Assembly: GCA_903884005.1 (NCBI GenBank)
Contig: CAISDA010000019.1
Span: forward strand, 1 to 61,895
DNA from: an uncultured Ignavibacteriota bacterium
GTDB lineage: Bacteria; Bacteroidota; Ignavibacteria; UBA10030; UBA8401
Direction of reading: 5' to 3'
Length of the DNA stretch: 61,895 nt
Positions 1 through 8,281 of the stretch are shown here, piece by piece. Every line of letters starts with the position of its first letter. Within the stretch, counting starts at the first letter, position 1. Position numbers and translations under genes: made by a program. A model generated the notes under the pieces. It saw only the letters and a list, made by a program, of their open reading frames with translations. It had not been told where the DNA came from and searched no databases.

Positions 1-29
1 AGAATCACGTGTTGTAATGCGGATTTTCC

Positions 30-58
30 TTGACACGTGCGGAATAATTATGTATGTT
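30..58 (+). promoter_or_regulatory. Sigma-70-type promoter of the efflux operon
   Basis: TTGACA at 30-35 and TATGTT at 53-58 are separated by 17 bases. The pair lies about 100 bases upstream of the TetR-family gene and directly before a perfect inverted repeat at 62-93, so bound repressor would sit over the predicted start of transcription. Confidence 0.6.
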
Positions 59-61
59 TAA

Positions 62-93
62 ATGGAAACCAAAGAAACTAATTTGGTTTCCAT
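62..93 (+). promoter_or_regulatory. Probable TetR-family operator (12-bp inverted repeat)
   Basis: ATGGAAACCAAA (62-73) and TTTGGTTTCCAT (82-93) form a perfect inverted repeat with an 8-base spacer. It lies just downstream of the predicted -10 box and 67 bases before the TetR-family gene, the usual place for an autoregulatory operator. That the neighbouring regulator binds here is inference. Confidence 0.65.
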
Positions 94-159
94 AGGATTC
101 CTTCATAATCACCGGCCGGGCAGCATTCTGATACAATCGTTTTCCACCGAGGCGCTTAC

Positions 160-792
160 ATGAACTATGATCAGACCGTGAAAGACCGGATTCTCTCTCT
201 GATGAGGGACCGGCTGCTGCTGCTGGGGTTCAGCAAGGTGACGCTCGACGAGATCGCATCGGAACTCGGCATCAGCAAAAAGACGTTATACAAATATTTC
301 TCGGGGAAGGATGAGCTTGCGCTCGAGGCGATCCGCTTTCATTTCCGCGGCATCGAAGCGGAGATGAATGAGATCGTTTCCTCCGATCAGCCATTCATCG
401 AAAAACTGCACAGCATCATGATGATGCAGCGCCGGCAGAGCGGCAAACTGAACAGTCTCGTCATGGACGACATACGGAAGTATGCCCCCCAGATCTGGAA
501 GGAGATCGAAACGCTCAGGCGCGAACGGCTTCTGTCCAAAATTGAATTGTTGTTTAAGACTGCCCGCGAAGAGCGCGTGTTCCGTCCGAGCGTCGATGAC
601 CGCATCGTACTCATGATGATACTAGCAAGCGTCGACGCGCTCGTGAATCCCGAAACGGCATTGTCGATGTCGCTCTCAATGAAGGAACTGATCCATTCCA
701 TTTTCGGAGTAATTTTTGAAGGCGCGCTCACCGATGAGGCGCGCGCCACGATCCGCCATATCGATGCGGGGCATGACGCACCGCCGCAGTGA
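160..792 (+). CDS. TetR/AcrR family transcriptional repressor
   Basis: A 210-residue one-component regulator. Residues about 7-55 form the TetR helix-turn-helix, with the typical run TLDEIASELGISKKTLYKYF; the remainder is the helical ligand and dimer domain, too variable to name a ligand. The start follows a CGAGGCG ribosome site at 149-154. It is the first gene of the exporter operon and lies 67 bases downstream of a palindromic operator, so it most likely represses itself and the efflux genes, as CecR does for ybhGFSR in Escherichia coli. The inducer cannot be read from the sequence. Confidence 0.9.
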   Translation: MNYDQTVKDRILSLMRDRLLLLGFSKVTLDEIASELGISKKTLYKYFSGKDELALEAIRFHFRGIEAEMNEIVSSDQPFIEKLHSIMMMQRRQSGKLNSLVMDDIRKYAPQIWKEIETLRRERLLSKIELLFKTAREERVFRPSVDDRIVLMMILASVDALVNPETALSMSLSMKELIHSIFGVIFEGALTDEARATIRHIDAGHDAPPQ

Positions 793-849
793 CATGTAAT
801 TCTTGACGATAGTGATTCTCAACCATTTCATCTTAGAAGGAAGGCAGTT

Positions 850-1818
850 ATGAACAAAATTCGAATCTCATTGGTGATTCTCGCAGCGGCAACGGTGTTC
901 GCGGGCTGCTCGAACGGACACACCGGTACGATCGAGGCCAGCGGCACGCTTGAAGCCACCGAAGTAAAAGTCAGCGCGAAAGTCTCTGGACAGATAGAGC
1001 AGTTGCTCGTGCAGGAAGGCAGCGACGTGAAGGCCGGCGACACGCTTGCGGTGCTCGACCATGCGACGCTTGAGTTTCAATGGAGGCAGGCAGAGGCCGG
1101 CGTGGACCTTGCGCGTGCGCAGTATCAACTGCTGGTGAACGGCGCCAGGAGCGAAGACCTGCGCTCGGCAGAGGAAGCCGTCAACCAATGGCGATCGACG
1201 TTCGAAAATGCGGAGACAGACTACAAGCGCATGAAGGAACTGTTCGCGTCTCATACGATCTCGCAGAAGCAAATGGACGACGCCGAAAGCCGGTGGACGA
1301 TCGCGGCCGCACAGTATGCATCCGCCCAGCAGAGTCTTCAGAAGACGAAACGGTTCGCGCGGCCCGAAGATCTCGACGCAGCCAGAGCGCGCGTGAGCCA
1401 GGCGCAGGCAAGCGCCGATCTGCTTCACAAGCAGTTGTCCGATACGCACGTGATCGCCCCCGTGGCCGGGACCGTCACGCAGAAACCGGTCGAGATCGGC
1501 GAATCGATCAATGCCGGGGCGACGGTCGCAACAATCGCCCGGCTGGAAAAACTCAACCTCATGATCTATGTGACCGAGGCCGAGTTGGGGAACATAAAAC
1601 TCGGAGGCACCGCCGATGTGGTCATAGACACGAATACGAAGGAGAACCATCCGGGCACCATCGTCTACATCTCTCCGATCGCGGAATTCACGCCGAAGAA
1701 TGTGCAGACGAAGGAAGACCGGACGAAATTGGTCTTCGGCGTCAAGCTCGAAGTTCCCAACCCCAAGTCCGTGTTGAAAGCGGGAATGCCCGCCGACGCC
1801 TATATTCACATTCAATAG
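850..1818 (+). CDS. HlyD-family periplasmic adaptor lipoprotein
   Basis: 322 residues. The N-terminus is a lipoprotein signal ending in the lipobox FAGC near residue 20, so the mature protein is probably acylated. A biotinyl-lipoyl-like half (residues about 35-70), a long alpha-helical hairpin with coiled-coil character (about 75-195), the second lipoyl half and a beta-barrel follow in the order of membrane fusion proteins such as YbhG and YhiI. An AGAAGGAAGG ribosome site precedes the start. The protein should bridge the inner-membrane ABC complex and the TolC-like channel encoded just downstream. Substrate is unknown. Confidence 0.9.
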   Translation: MNKIRISLVILAAATVFAGCSNGHTGTIEASGTLEATEVKVSAKVSGQIEQLLVQEGSDVKAGDTLAVLDHATLEFQWRQAEAGVDLARAQYQLLVNGARSEDLRSAEEAVNQWRSTFENAETDYKRMKELFASHTISQKQMDDAESRWTIAAAQYASAQQSLQKTKRFARPEDLDAARARVSQAQASADLLHKQLSDTHVIAPVAGTVTQKPVEIGESINAGATVATIARLEKLNLMIYVTEAELGNIKLGGTADVVIDTNTKENHPGTIVYISPIAEFTPKNVQTKEDRTKLVFGVKLEVPNPKSVLKAGMPADAYIHIQ

Positions 1819-1823
1819 GATTG

Positions 1824-2765
1824 ATGTCGATGAGCGCACTCGTTTTAACAGCTGTGACAAAAAAATTCGGCAGCCTGACCGCAGTGAATAGTGTGACGCT
1901 CTCCGTCGAGCCGGGCGAGATGTTCGCCCTTGTGGGACCCGACGGATCGGGCAAGACGACAGTGATACGCATGCTCTGCGGCATCACGGTGGCGACCTCC
2001 GGCGAGTTGTCCGTGCTCGGCTACGACGTCCGCACGAAGATCAAAGAGGTGAGGAAACGCATCGGCTACCTGTCGCAAAAATTCAGCCTCTACGGCGATC
2101 TGACGATCGACGAGAACATTGAATTCTTCGCCGAGATCCATGGCATCAAGAAGTATGAGGCCCGACGCACGGAGCTGCTGGACTTCATGCGTCTCACACA
2201 ATTCCGCGACCGTTTGGCAGACAAACTCTCCGGCGGAATGAAGCAGAAACTCGCCCTGGCCTGCACGCTCATTCATGCCCCCCAGGTGATCTTTCTGGAC
2301 GAGCCGACGACCGGCGTTGATCCGGTGTCGCGGCGCGATTTTTGGAAAATATTGTCGAGCCTGTTGAAATCCGGCATCACGATCATCATGACCACTCCGT
2401 ATCTCGACGAGGCCGAACGCTGCACGCGCGTTGCACTGATGAGCGAGGGGAAGATCATGCTCTGCGACACTCCGCAGAACATCAAGCGGGTGCTCAAGGG
2501 CGACGTCGTTGAAATAGTGTGCTCCAACATCCGGCGCTCCTTCTCGCTGCTGAAAGCCGACGCACGCGTGCGCGAAGTGCAGGCGTTCGGCGACAGGCTG
2601 AACATCGTCCTGAACGACGCGCAGCGGGATATGCCGATCGTTCAGGCGATCCTGGACGGCGCCGGCATAGCAATCGACCAGTGGCGCGTGGTGACACCGT
2701 CGCTGGAAAATGTTTTTATTTCGTTGATGACAGAACAGTCCATTCACCACGAGGTTCACCCATGA
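1824..2765 (+). CDS. ABC exporter ATPase subunit 1 (degenerate H-loop)
   Basis: 313 residues. Walker A GPDGSGKTT, signature LSGGMKQKLALA and Walker B VIFLDEPTTGVDP are all present. The switch region reads MTTPYLDEAERC, so the usual H-loop histidine is proline here, whereas the second ATPase of the operon keeps TTHFLEEAE. This matches the asymmetry known from double-ABC proteins such as YbhF, here split into two genes. The start at 1824 was chosen because it lies 5 bases after the adaptor stop and begins the ABC domain; an in-frame extension far upstream would run through the adaptor gene. Its stop overlaps the TolC gene by ATGA. Confidence 0.9.
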   Translation: MSMSALVLTAVTKKFGSLTAVNSVTLSVEPGEMFALVGPDGSGKTTVIRMLCGITVATSGELSVLGYDVRTKIKEVRKRIGYLSQKFSLYGDLTIDENIEFFAEIHGIKKYEARRTELLDFMRLTQFRDRLADKLSGGMKQKLALACTLIHAPQVIFLDEPTTGVDPVSRRDFWKILSSLLKSGITIIMTTPYLDEAERCTRVALMSEGKIMLCDTPQNIKRVLKGDVVEIVCSNIRRSFSLLKADARVREVQAFGDRLNIVLNDAQRDMPIVQAILDGAGIAIDQWRVVTPSLENVFISLMTEQSIHHEVHP

Positions 2766-4078
2766 CAATCAGTCGACCATATGCAGTGCTCATCCTTGCC
2801 GTTGTTGTTCCGATGCTCGTCTGCGCGCAGGCGAAAAAAATCACGCTCGACGAGAGCATCGCATTCGCCCTGGAGAACAGCAAATCGCTTCACTCATCGG
2901 TGATGAGGTCGGCCTACGCCGGGTCCAAATCGAGCGAGGCATCCGCCGCGCTGTATCCGTCGGTGAAGGTGCAGGCGGGGTATACGCGCCTGAGCGACGT
3001 GCCCGCTTTCAAGATCCCGATCCCGGGAAGCCCCGTCGAGTTTCCCGTGATACTGAACAACTACGCGGCAAAAGCGACAGTCTCTCAGCCTCTGTTCACC
3101 GGATGGAAGCTGCAGAGCGCCGCGGACATTGCCGAGTTTAACGCGCACGCGGTGAGCGGCGATCTGGTGAGGGACAAAATGGACCTGGTCTTTGCCGTGA
3201 CCGCGGCATATTGGAACCTGTTCCGCGCATACGAGATCAAGCGCTTGAGCGACGAAAGCGTGAGCCAATTTTTACGCCACGTGAGCGATATAGAGAATAT
3301 GATGAAGCAGGGAATTGCCACAACAAACGACGTATTGAAAGTGAAGGTGCAGCTCGCCAATGCAAACGTCCTGCAGAGCGACGCAGAGAATAATGTGCGG
3401 ATCGCGACGCTGACGTTGAATTCCGTGATCGGCCTGCCGCTGGAAACGGAGACCGGAATTGCATCTTCCCTGACGCCTGCATCACAGGCATATCCCGAAG
3501 TCTCATCACTCATTGCAAACGCATTGGCCGTTCGTCCTGACGTTCAAAGCACGGACGCCCGCATACGCATGGCCGAAAGCGGCGTCACAGCCGCGCGTTC
3601 GGGCTGGCTGCCGCAACTGCTGCTGACGGGGAGCTATTATTATTCGCGTCCGAACCAGCGTATTTTTCCCGCCGTCGATGCGTTCAAGGACACATGGGAT
3701 GTCGGGCTCTCGCTGCAATTCGACGTGTGGAACAACCTCACGACTGTCTATCAAACGGACGCAGCCCGGGCGCAGGTGGAGCAGGCGAAGGATGCGATGG
3801 GCATGTTGAAGGACGGTGTGGCGCTCGAAGTGACGCAATCGTATCTGTCGTTCGAACAGGCAAAAAAGCGCATACAGCTCTCGCAGCTCGGGGTCGAGCA
3901 GGGGGCCGAAAACCTCCGCGTGAATCAGGAAAAATTTTCACACGGCTATTCGGTCTCGTCCGATCTGCTCGATGCGGAAGTGGCGGACCTGCAGGCAAAA
4001 TTGCAATTGACGCAGGCGCTCGTCGACTATGAACTCGCGAAAGCGAAATTAGACAAAGCCATCGGCAAAGGGATCTGA
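2762..4078 (+). CDS. TolC-family outer-membrane efflux channel
   Basis: 438 residues with a Sec signal peptide (cleavage near VCAQ). Two repeated outer-membrane-efflux (OEP) halves follow, with the long amphipathic helices and small beta segments of TolC; the opening ITLDESIAFALENSK is typical of the family. The start at 2762 overlaps the previous stop (ATGA), which favours translational coupling over a longer in-frame extension. It probably forms the outer-membrane exit for the two ABC ATPases and two permeases of the same operon. Confidence 0.9.
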   Translation: MTISRPYAVLILAVVVPMLVCAQAKKITLDESIAFALENSKSLHSSVMRSAYAGSKSSEASAALYPSVKVQAGYTRLSDVPAFKIPIPGSPVEFPVILNNYAAKATVSQPLFTGWKLQSAADIAEFNAHAVSGDLVRDKMDLVFAVTAAYWNLFRAYEIKRLSDESVSQFLRHVSDIENMMKQGIATTNDVLKVKVQLANANVLQSDAENNVRIATLTLNSVIGLPLETETGIASSLTPASQAYPEVSSLIANALAVRPDVQSTDARIRMAESGVTAARSGWLPQLLLTGSYYYSRPNQRIFPAVDAFKDTWDVGLSLQFDVWNNLTTVYQTDAARAQVEQAKDAMGMLKDGVALEVTQSYLSFEQAKKRIQLSQLGVEQGAENLRVNQEKFSHGYSVSSDLLDAEVADLQAKLQLTQALVDYELAKAKLDKAIGKGI

Positions 4079-4081
4079 CAC

Positions 4082-5017
4082 ATGTCCGGAAACGCAATCG
4101 AAGTCGATCGCCTGACGAAACGGTTCGGCGATTTTACCGCCGTCGATCATATCTCGTTCACTGTCAAAGAAGGGGAGATCTTCGGATTCCTCGGAGCAAA
4201 CGGCGCGGGCAAGTCGACCACGATCCGCATGCTCTGCGCGCTGCTTCAATCGACCGAAGGCACGGCGCGCGTCGGCGGCTTCGACATCAATGCCGAGGCG
4301 GAGAAAGTGAAGTCCGCCATCGGCTACATGTCCCAGAAATTTTCGCTCTACGAGGACCTCACCGTGGACGAGAACATTAATTTTTTCGGGCGCATCTATG
4401 GGCTGTCATTTGCAGACCTTCGCGAACGCAAGGAATGGGTGCTCGATATAGCCAGCCTCAAGGGCCGTGAAAAAAGCATCACCGGCACGCTCTCGGGCGG
4501 ATTGAAACAGCGCCTGGCCCTCGGCTGCGCGGTGCTCCACCGACCGAAGATCGTGTTTCTCGACGAGCCCACCAGCGGCGTCGATCCGCTCATGCGGCGC
4601 AAATTTTGGGAGCTCATCAACGACCTCTCAAGCGAAGGCGTGACGGTGCTGGTGACGACCCATTTCCTGGAAGAGGCGGAATACTGCAACGACATCATCT
4701 TCATCAACGCCGGGAAAATCATCGCGGGCGGCAGTCCCAAGGAACTGAAGGAAAATTATCTGACCACCCCAATCCTGGAAGTGCAGACGACGCGTGCGAT
4801 CGACGCCATGGAGCTCATCGACAGTCAGCCCTGGGCGATTGAAACCTCGGTCTTCGGTACGCATCTGCACGTCAATGTGACGGATGAGGCGCAGGCGCGC
4901 GAGGGCATTGCGAGGCTCCTGCGCGACCAGCAGACGGGCGTGCCGGTGATGAACAGGATCACCCCGTCGCTCGAGGACGTGTTTATTTACCTGCTCGATC
5001 AGGAGGCGAAAAAATGA
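4082..5017 (+). CDS. ABC exporter ATPase subunit 2
   Basis: 311 residues. Walker A GANGAGKSTT, signature LSGGLKQRLALG, Walker B IVFLDEPTSGVDP and an intact H-loop (VTTHFLEEAE) mark a competent ABC-2 type ATPase with a roughly 80-residue C-terminal extension. It lies 3 bases after the TolC gene and overlaps the following permease by ATGA. It is likely the catalytically dominant partner of the 1824-2765 ATPase. Confidence 0.92.
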   Translation: MSGNAIEVDRLTKRFGDFTAVDHISFTVKEGEIFGFLGANGAGKSTTIRMLCALLQSTEGTARVGGFDINAEAEKVKSAIGYMSQKFSLYEDLTVDENINFFGRIYGLSFADLRERKEWVLDIASLKGREKSITGTLSGGLKQRLALGCAVLHRPKIVFLDEPTSGVDPLMRRKFWELINDLSSEGVTVLVTTHFLEEAEYCNDIIFINAGKIIAGGSPKELKENYLTTPILEVQTTRAIDAMELIDSQPWAIETSVFGTHLHVNVTDEAQAREGIARLLRDQQTGVPVMNRITPSLEDVFIYLLDQEAKK

Positions 5018-6141
5018 CAAGCCGTATCGTACCCATCATGAAGAAAGAGGTCAGGCAGATCAAGCGCGACAAGCGCGTGCTGGCCGTGCTCATTCTTGTA
5101 CCGGCGATGCTCCTGCTCCTGAACGGATACGCCATGAACTTCGACGTGCAGCATATCAAGATGGCCGTCATCGATCAGGAGCGCAGCAAGGAGAGCCGGG
5201 AGCTGGTGAGCGCATTCGTCACCTCGGGATATTTCGACAATACGGTCTCCCTTTCCTCGAGCGAAGAAGCCACGCGCCTCATCGACGATGCAAAATTAAA
5301 AATGGCCATCGTCATTCCCACTGACTTTTCGAAGAAGATCCTCTCGAACGACGCGGCGGACATACAGGTGCTCGTGGACGGGTCTGATTCGAATTCGGCA
5401 TCGACGATCATCGGCTATGCGCAGGCGGTGACGCTTCAATATTCGCAGAAGATCGTGCTCAAGAACCTCGCGAAGATGGGGAGGAAGAGTTACATCCCCA
5501 TCCAGTATGAAGCGCGCATGTGGTACAATCCCGAATTGAAAAGCGCCAAGTTCCTCGTGCCGGGGCTGATCGGATTCATCCTTGCAATCACCGCGGTGAT
5601 CGCGACATCGCTGTCCATTGTGAAGGAAAAGGAACGCAACACGATCGAGCAGATCGATGTCTCGCCGGTGAGTTCGCTGGAGCTGATCATCGGGAAGATG
5701 ATCCCGTATGCCGTGATCTCGATGCTTGCGGCGGTGCTCGTGTTGACCGCGGCGTATTTTATGTTCGACGTCGTGGTAAAGGGAAGTTATCTCGACCTGT
5801 TCGTGGCGACGCTCCTCTTTATCATCGCCGCCCTGTCGATCGGCCTCTTCGTTTCGACGATCTCGGACAATCAGCAGGTGGCCTTCCAGCTCGCGTCGCT
5901 TGTGTCCATGCTCCCCACGATCATTCTCTCGGGGTTCATGTTTCCGATACGGAGCATGCCGCTGTTCCTGCAGATCCTCTCGAACATCACGCCGGCAAAA
6001 TTTTACCTGGTGATCCTTCGCTCGATCATTTTGAAGGGCGTCGGATTTACGGCCTGGTGGGACCAGATCCTGTACCTGTGCATCTTCATCACCGTCGTGC
6101 TGTTCCTGAGCGTGCGGCGATTCAAAAAAACTCTCGGATGA
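5014..6141 (+). CDS. ABC-2 type permease 1
   Basis: 375 residues with the ABC2_membrane_3 plan: one N-terminal membrane helix (about 20-40), a large extracytoplasmic domain (about 45-170) and five helices in the C-terminal half. The cytoplasmic coupling segment VKEKERNTIEQIDVSPVSS is characteristic of YbhS/YbhR-type permeases. The start overlaps the ATPase stop by ATGA. It is paralogous to the next gene, and the two should form the heterodimeric membrane channel. Confidence 0.9.
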   Translation: MTSRIVPIMKKEVRQIKRDKRVLAVLILVPAMLLLLNGYAMNFDVQHIKMAVIDQERSKESRELVSAFVTSGYFDNTVSLSSSEEATRLIDDAKLKMAIVIPTDFSKKILSNDAADIQVLVDGSDSNSASTIIGYAQAVTLQYSQKIVLKNLAKMGRKSYIPIQYEARMWYNPELKSAKFLVPGLIGFILAITAVIATSLSIVKEKERNTIEQIDVSPVSSLELIIGKMIPYAVISMLAAVLVLTAAYFMFDVVVKGSYLDLFVATLLFIIAALSIGLFVSTISDNQQVAFQLASLVSMLPTIILSGFMFPIRSMPLFLQILSNITPAKFYLVILRSIILKGVGFTAWWDQILYLCIFITVVLFLSVRRFKKTLG

Positions 6142-6145
6142 CGCC

Positions 6146-7270
6146 ATGAACCTACAGCGGATTATCGCACTGCTTAAAAAAGAATTCGGACAGCTCTTCA
6201 AGGATAAAAAATTGCTGCCGATCGTGTTTTTAGCGCCCGTGATGCAATTGACATTCCTGGGCTTCGCCGCATCGCTCGATGTGAAAAATGTGAGCATGGC
6301 TGTCTGCGATCTCGACAAATCTTCGGAGAGCCGGGAATTCATACAGAAATTCACGAATTCGGGTTATTTTGTACTCGACTATTCGACCGAAGACTACACC
6401 ATGGTGCAGCATTACATGGACGAGCACCGGGTCACCGTGGGCATTGTGATACCACCGGATTTCAGCAAAAGCATCCTCCGCCGCGAGCCGGCAAAAATTC
6501 AGATACTCGTAGACGGGAGCGAGGGCAACACCGCGGCGATCACGATGCAATATGTGAATCAGATCATCATGCAGTATTCGACCGCCATCCTCGTGGAGAC
6601 CGTCGGGAGCATACGGTCGCTCGGGGGAGTGAATGCGGAGATCCGCGCATGGTTCAACGCGGCGCTCAAGAGCCGAAACTTTATGGTGCCGGGCGTGCTG
6701 GTGATGATCCTGTTGATTACGACCACGAACCTGACATCGATGGCGATCGTGAAAGAGAAGGAGATCGGCACGCTCGAACAACTGATGGTCACGCCGATCA
6801 CCTCGGCGGAGCTCATCATCGGGAAGCTGCTCCCGTTCACGCTCATCGGGATCGTCAACGTGCTCGTGGTGCTGTTCGTGATGGTGAACGGATTCGGCAT
6901 TCCCGTGAAGGGGCACTTCATCACCCTGTTTGCCTATACCGGATTTTATCTGATGACCACGCTCGGGCTCGGCCTCTTCGTGTCCACGGTCTCCAGGACT
7001 CAGCAGCAGGCGATGATGACGTCGATGTTCTTCGTGATCATGCCGATGATGTACCTTTCCGGGTTCACGTTCCCGGTGGAGAACATGCCGAAGATACTGC
7101 AGGTGATCTCCATGGCACTGCCCATGACGCATTTTCTCGTGGTCGTCCGTTCGATCACACTCAAGGGATCGGGATTCATGAATTTATGGCTCGAGGCGGG
7201 TGCGCTGCTCGTCATGGGATCGGGCATTTTATTGGCGAGCATACTGCGCTTCAAGAAAAAACTGGATTAA
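6146..7270 (+). CDS. ABC-2 type permease 2
   Basis: 374 residues with the same plan as its neighbour: helix 1, a large periplasmic domain, then five helices. The coupling helix contains VKEKEIGTLEQLMVTPI. It starts 4 bases after permease 1. Two separate permeases plus two separate ATPases match the ybhF/ybhS/ybhR set, except that the ATPases are not fused. Confidence 0.9.
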   Translation: MNLQRIIALLKKEFGQLFKDKKLLPIVFLAPVMQLTFLGFAASLDVKNVSMAVCDLDKSSESREFIQKFTNSGYFVLDYSTEDYTMVQHYMDEHRVTVGIVIPPDFSKSILRREPAKIQILVDGSEGNTAAITMQYVNQIIMQYSTAILVETVGSIRSLGGVNAEIRAWFNAALKSRNFMVPGVLVMILLITTTNLTSMAIVKEKEIGTLEQLMVTPITSAELIIGKLLPFTLIGIVNVLVVLFVMVNGFGIPVKGHFITLFAYTGFYLMTTLGLGLFVSTVSRTQQQAMMTSMFFVIMPMMYLSGFTFPVENMPKILQVISMALPMTHFLVVVRSITLKGSGFMNLWLEAGALLVMGSGILLASILRFKKKLD

Positions 7271-7289
7271 CACTTAAAAGGAAAAAATT

Positions 7290-7628
7290 ATGACAGCACT
7301 CGAAACGAAATCATCGAACACGGCGGACCTGATCCAATATCAGACCGGGTCTGTCGTGAGCCGCATCATCATGAAGAACGCGTCGGGCAGCGTCACGCTC
7401 TTCGCCTTCGATGAAGGCCAGGAACTGAGCGAGCATACAGCGCCGTTCGAGGCGCTCGCGCACGTCCTGGACGGAGAGGCGGAGATCGTCATCTCCGGCA
7501 TGCCGCACCGTCTCGGTCCGGGGGATCTCATGGTGATGCCGGCCAATGAGCCGCACGCGGTGAAGGCAGTGAAACAGTTCACGATGCTGCTCACCATGAT
7601 CAAGGAACCGCAGCAGCCAAAGGCCTAA
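7290..7628 (+). CDS. Small cupin-domain protein
   Basis: 112 residues, a single conserved beta-barrel cupin. The first motif region is GQELSEHTAPFEALAHVLDG and the second is PGDLMVMPANEPHAV. Histidines and glutamate in these stretches could bind a metal, although motif 1 is reduced. An AAAAGGAAA ribosome site precedes the start. It closes the exporter operon 19 bases after permease 2 and 47 bases before a terminator. Its role is unknown; a small-molecule sensor or detoxifying enzyme linked to the exported compound is one guess. Confidence 0.8.
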   Translation: MTALETKSSNTADLIQYQTGSVVSRIIMKNASGSVTLFAFDEGQELSEHTAPFEALAHVLDGEAEIVISGMPHRLGPGDLMVMPANEPHAVKAVKQFTMLLTMIKEPQQPKA

Positions 7629-7675
7629 GAGCCTTCATTTTATTTCGGGCGAAATGTTGTCCGCCCCGCATACCC

Positions 7676-7717
7676 AAGCAGCACAAGCGTCCGTCACGAC
7701 GCCTGTGCTGCTTTTTT
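7676..7717 (+). terminator. Rho-independent terminator of the efflux operon
   Basis: AAGCAGCACA (7676-7685) pairs with TGTGCTGCTT (7704-7713), with partial pairing further inside. A run of T follows directly. Confidence 0.85.
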
Positions 7718-7742
7718 ATTTTATTGCCGATTTAAATAATGC

Positions 7743-7777
7743 TTGACAATATCCTTTTAAACCTTATAATATAAGGT
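7743..7777 (+). promoter_or_regulatory. Promoter with overlapping palindrome, P-II/porin/Amt operon
   Basis: TTGACA (7743-7748) and TATAAT (7765-7770) are both perfect consensus, with a 16-base spacer. The -10 box is embedded in the palindrome ACCTTATA-A-TATAAGGT (7761-7777), so a dimeric regulator could block it. The leader to the P-II start is about 130 bases. Confidence 0.7.
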
Positions 7778-7906
7778 AAGACAAATTGCGAGCGTATTAA
7801 AAAAAGGTTAAAAGCCAATAAGACTTAATTAAATAAGCCACGCCACGTACGCTGTAGACACGAACATTTCAGGCACGTTATCATTCAATACTCATAAAGG
7901 AGAACC

Positions 7907-8245
7907 ATGAAAAAAATCGAAGCCATCATCAGACCCCACAAACTCGATGCGATTCAGGACGCATTAGCCGAAGCGGGGTTTCGCGGTCTCACGATATCGG
8001 AAGTGCGCGGGTACGGCAGGCAAAAGGGGCACAGCGAGATCTATCGCGGATCGGAGTACTCGGTGAATTTCATTCCCAAGATAAAAGTGGAACTCGTCTG
8101 CGCCGATGAAAAGGTCGACGCGGCCATCACGCTCATTGTTAGCAATGGCAAGACCGGCGAGGTGGGCGATGGGAAGATCTTCGTCATTCCGGTCGAAGAG
8201 GCGATACGCGTTCGCACCAACGAAGTCGGCGACGACGCGTTGTAG
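7907..8245 (+). CDS. glnB: Nitrogen regulatory protein P-II
   Basis: 112 residues, the exact family length. The T-loop carries Tyr51 in the context YRGSEYSVNF, the site uridylylated by GlnD in proteobacteria, and the C-terminal signature GKTGEVGDGKIFVIPVEEA is intact. P-II trimers sense 2-oxoglutarate and ATP/ADP and regulate ammonium uptake and assimilation. It has an AAAGGAG ribosome site and is the first gene of an operon with a porin and Amt, so GlnK-like control of Amt is likely. glnB and glnK cannot be separated from sequence alone. Confidence 0.93.
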   Translation: MKKIEAIIRPHKLDAIQDALAEAGFRGLTISEVRGYGRQKGHSEIYRGSEYSVNFIPKIKVELVCADEKVDAAITLIVSNGKTGEVGDGKIFVIPVEEAIRVRTNEVGDDAL

Positions 8246-8281
8246 TGCTCACTCATTCATGAACATAGACAAGGAATCTCC

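Noticed and set aside
1080-1823. Long N-terminal extension of the first ABC ATPase
   Set aside because: The extension lies out of frame over the adaptor gene and encodes low-complexity Arg-rich sequence; the ATG at 1824 fits family length.
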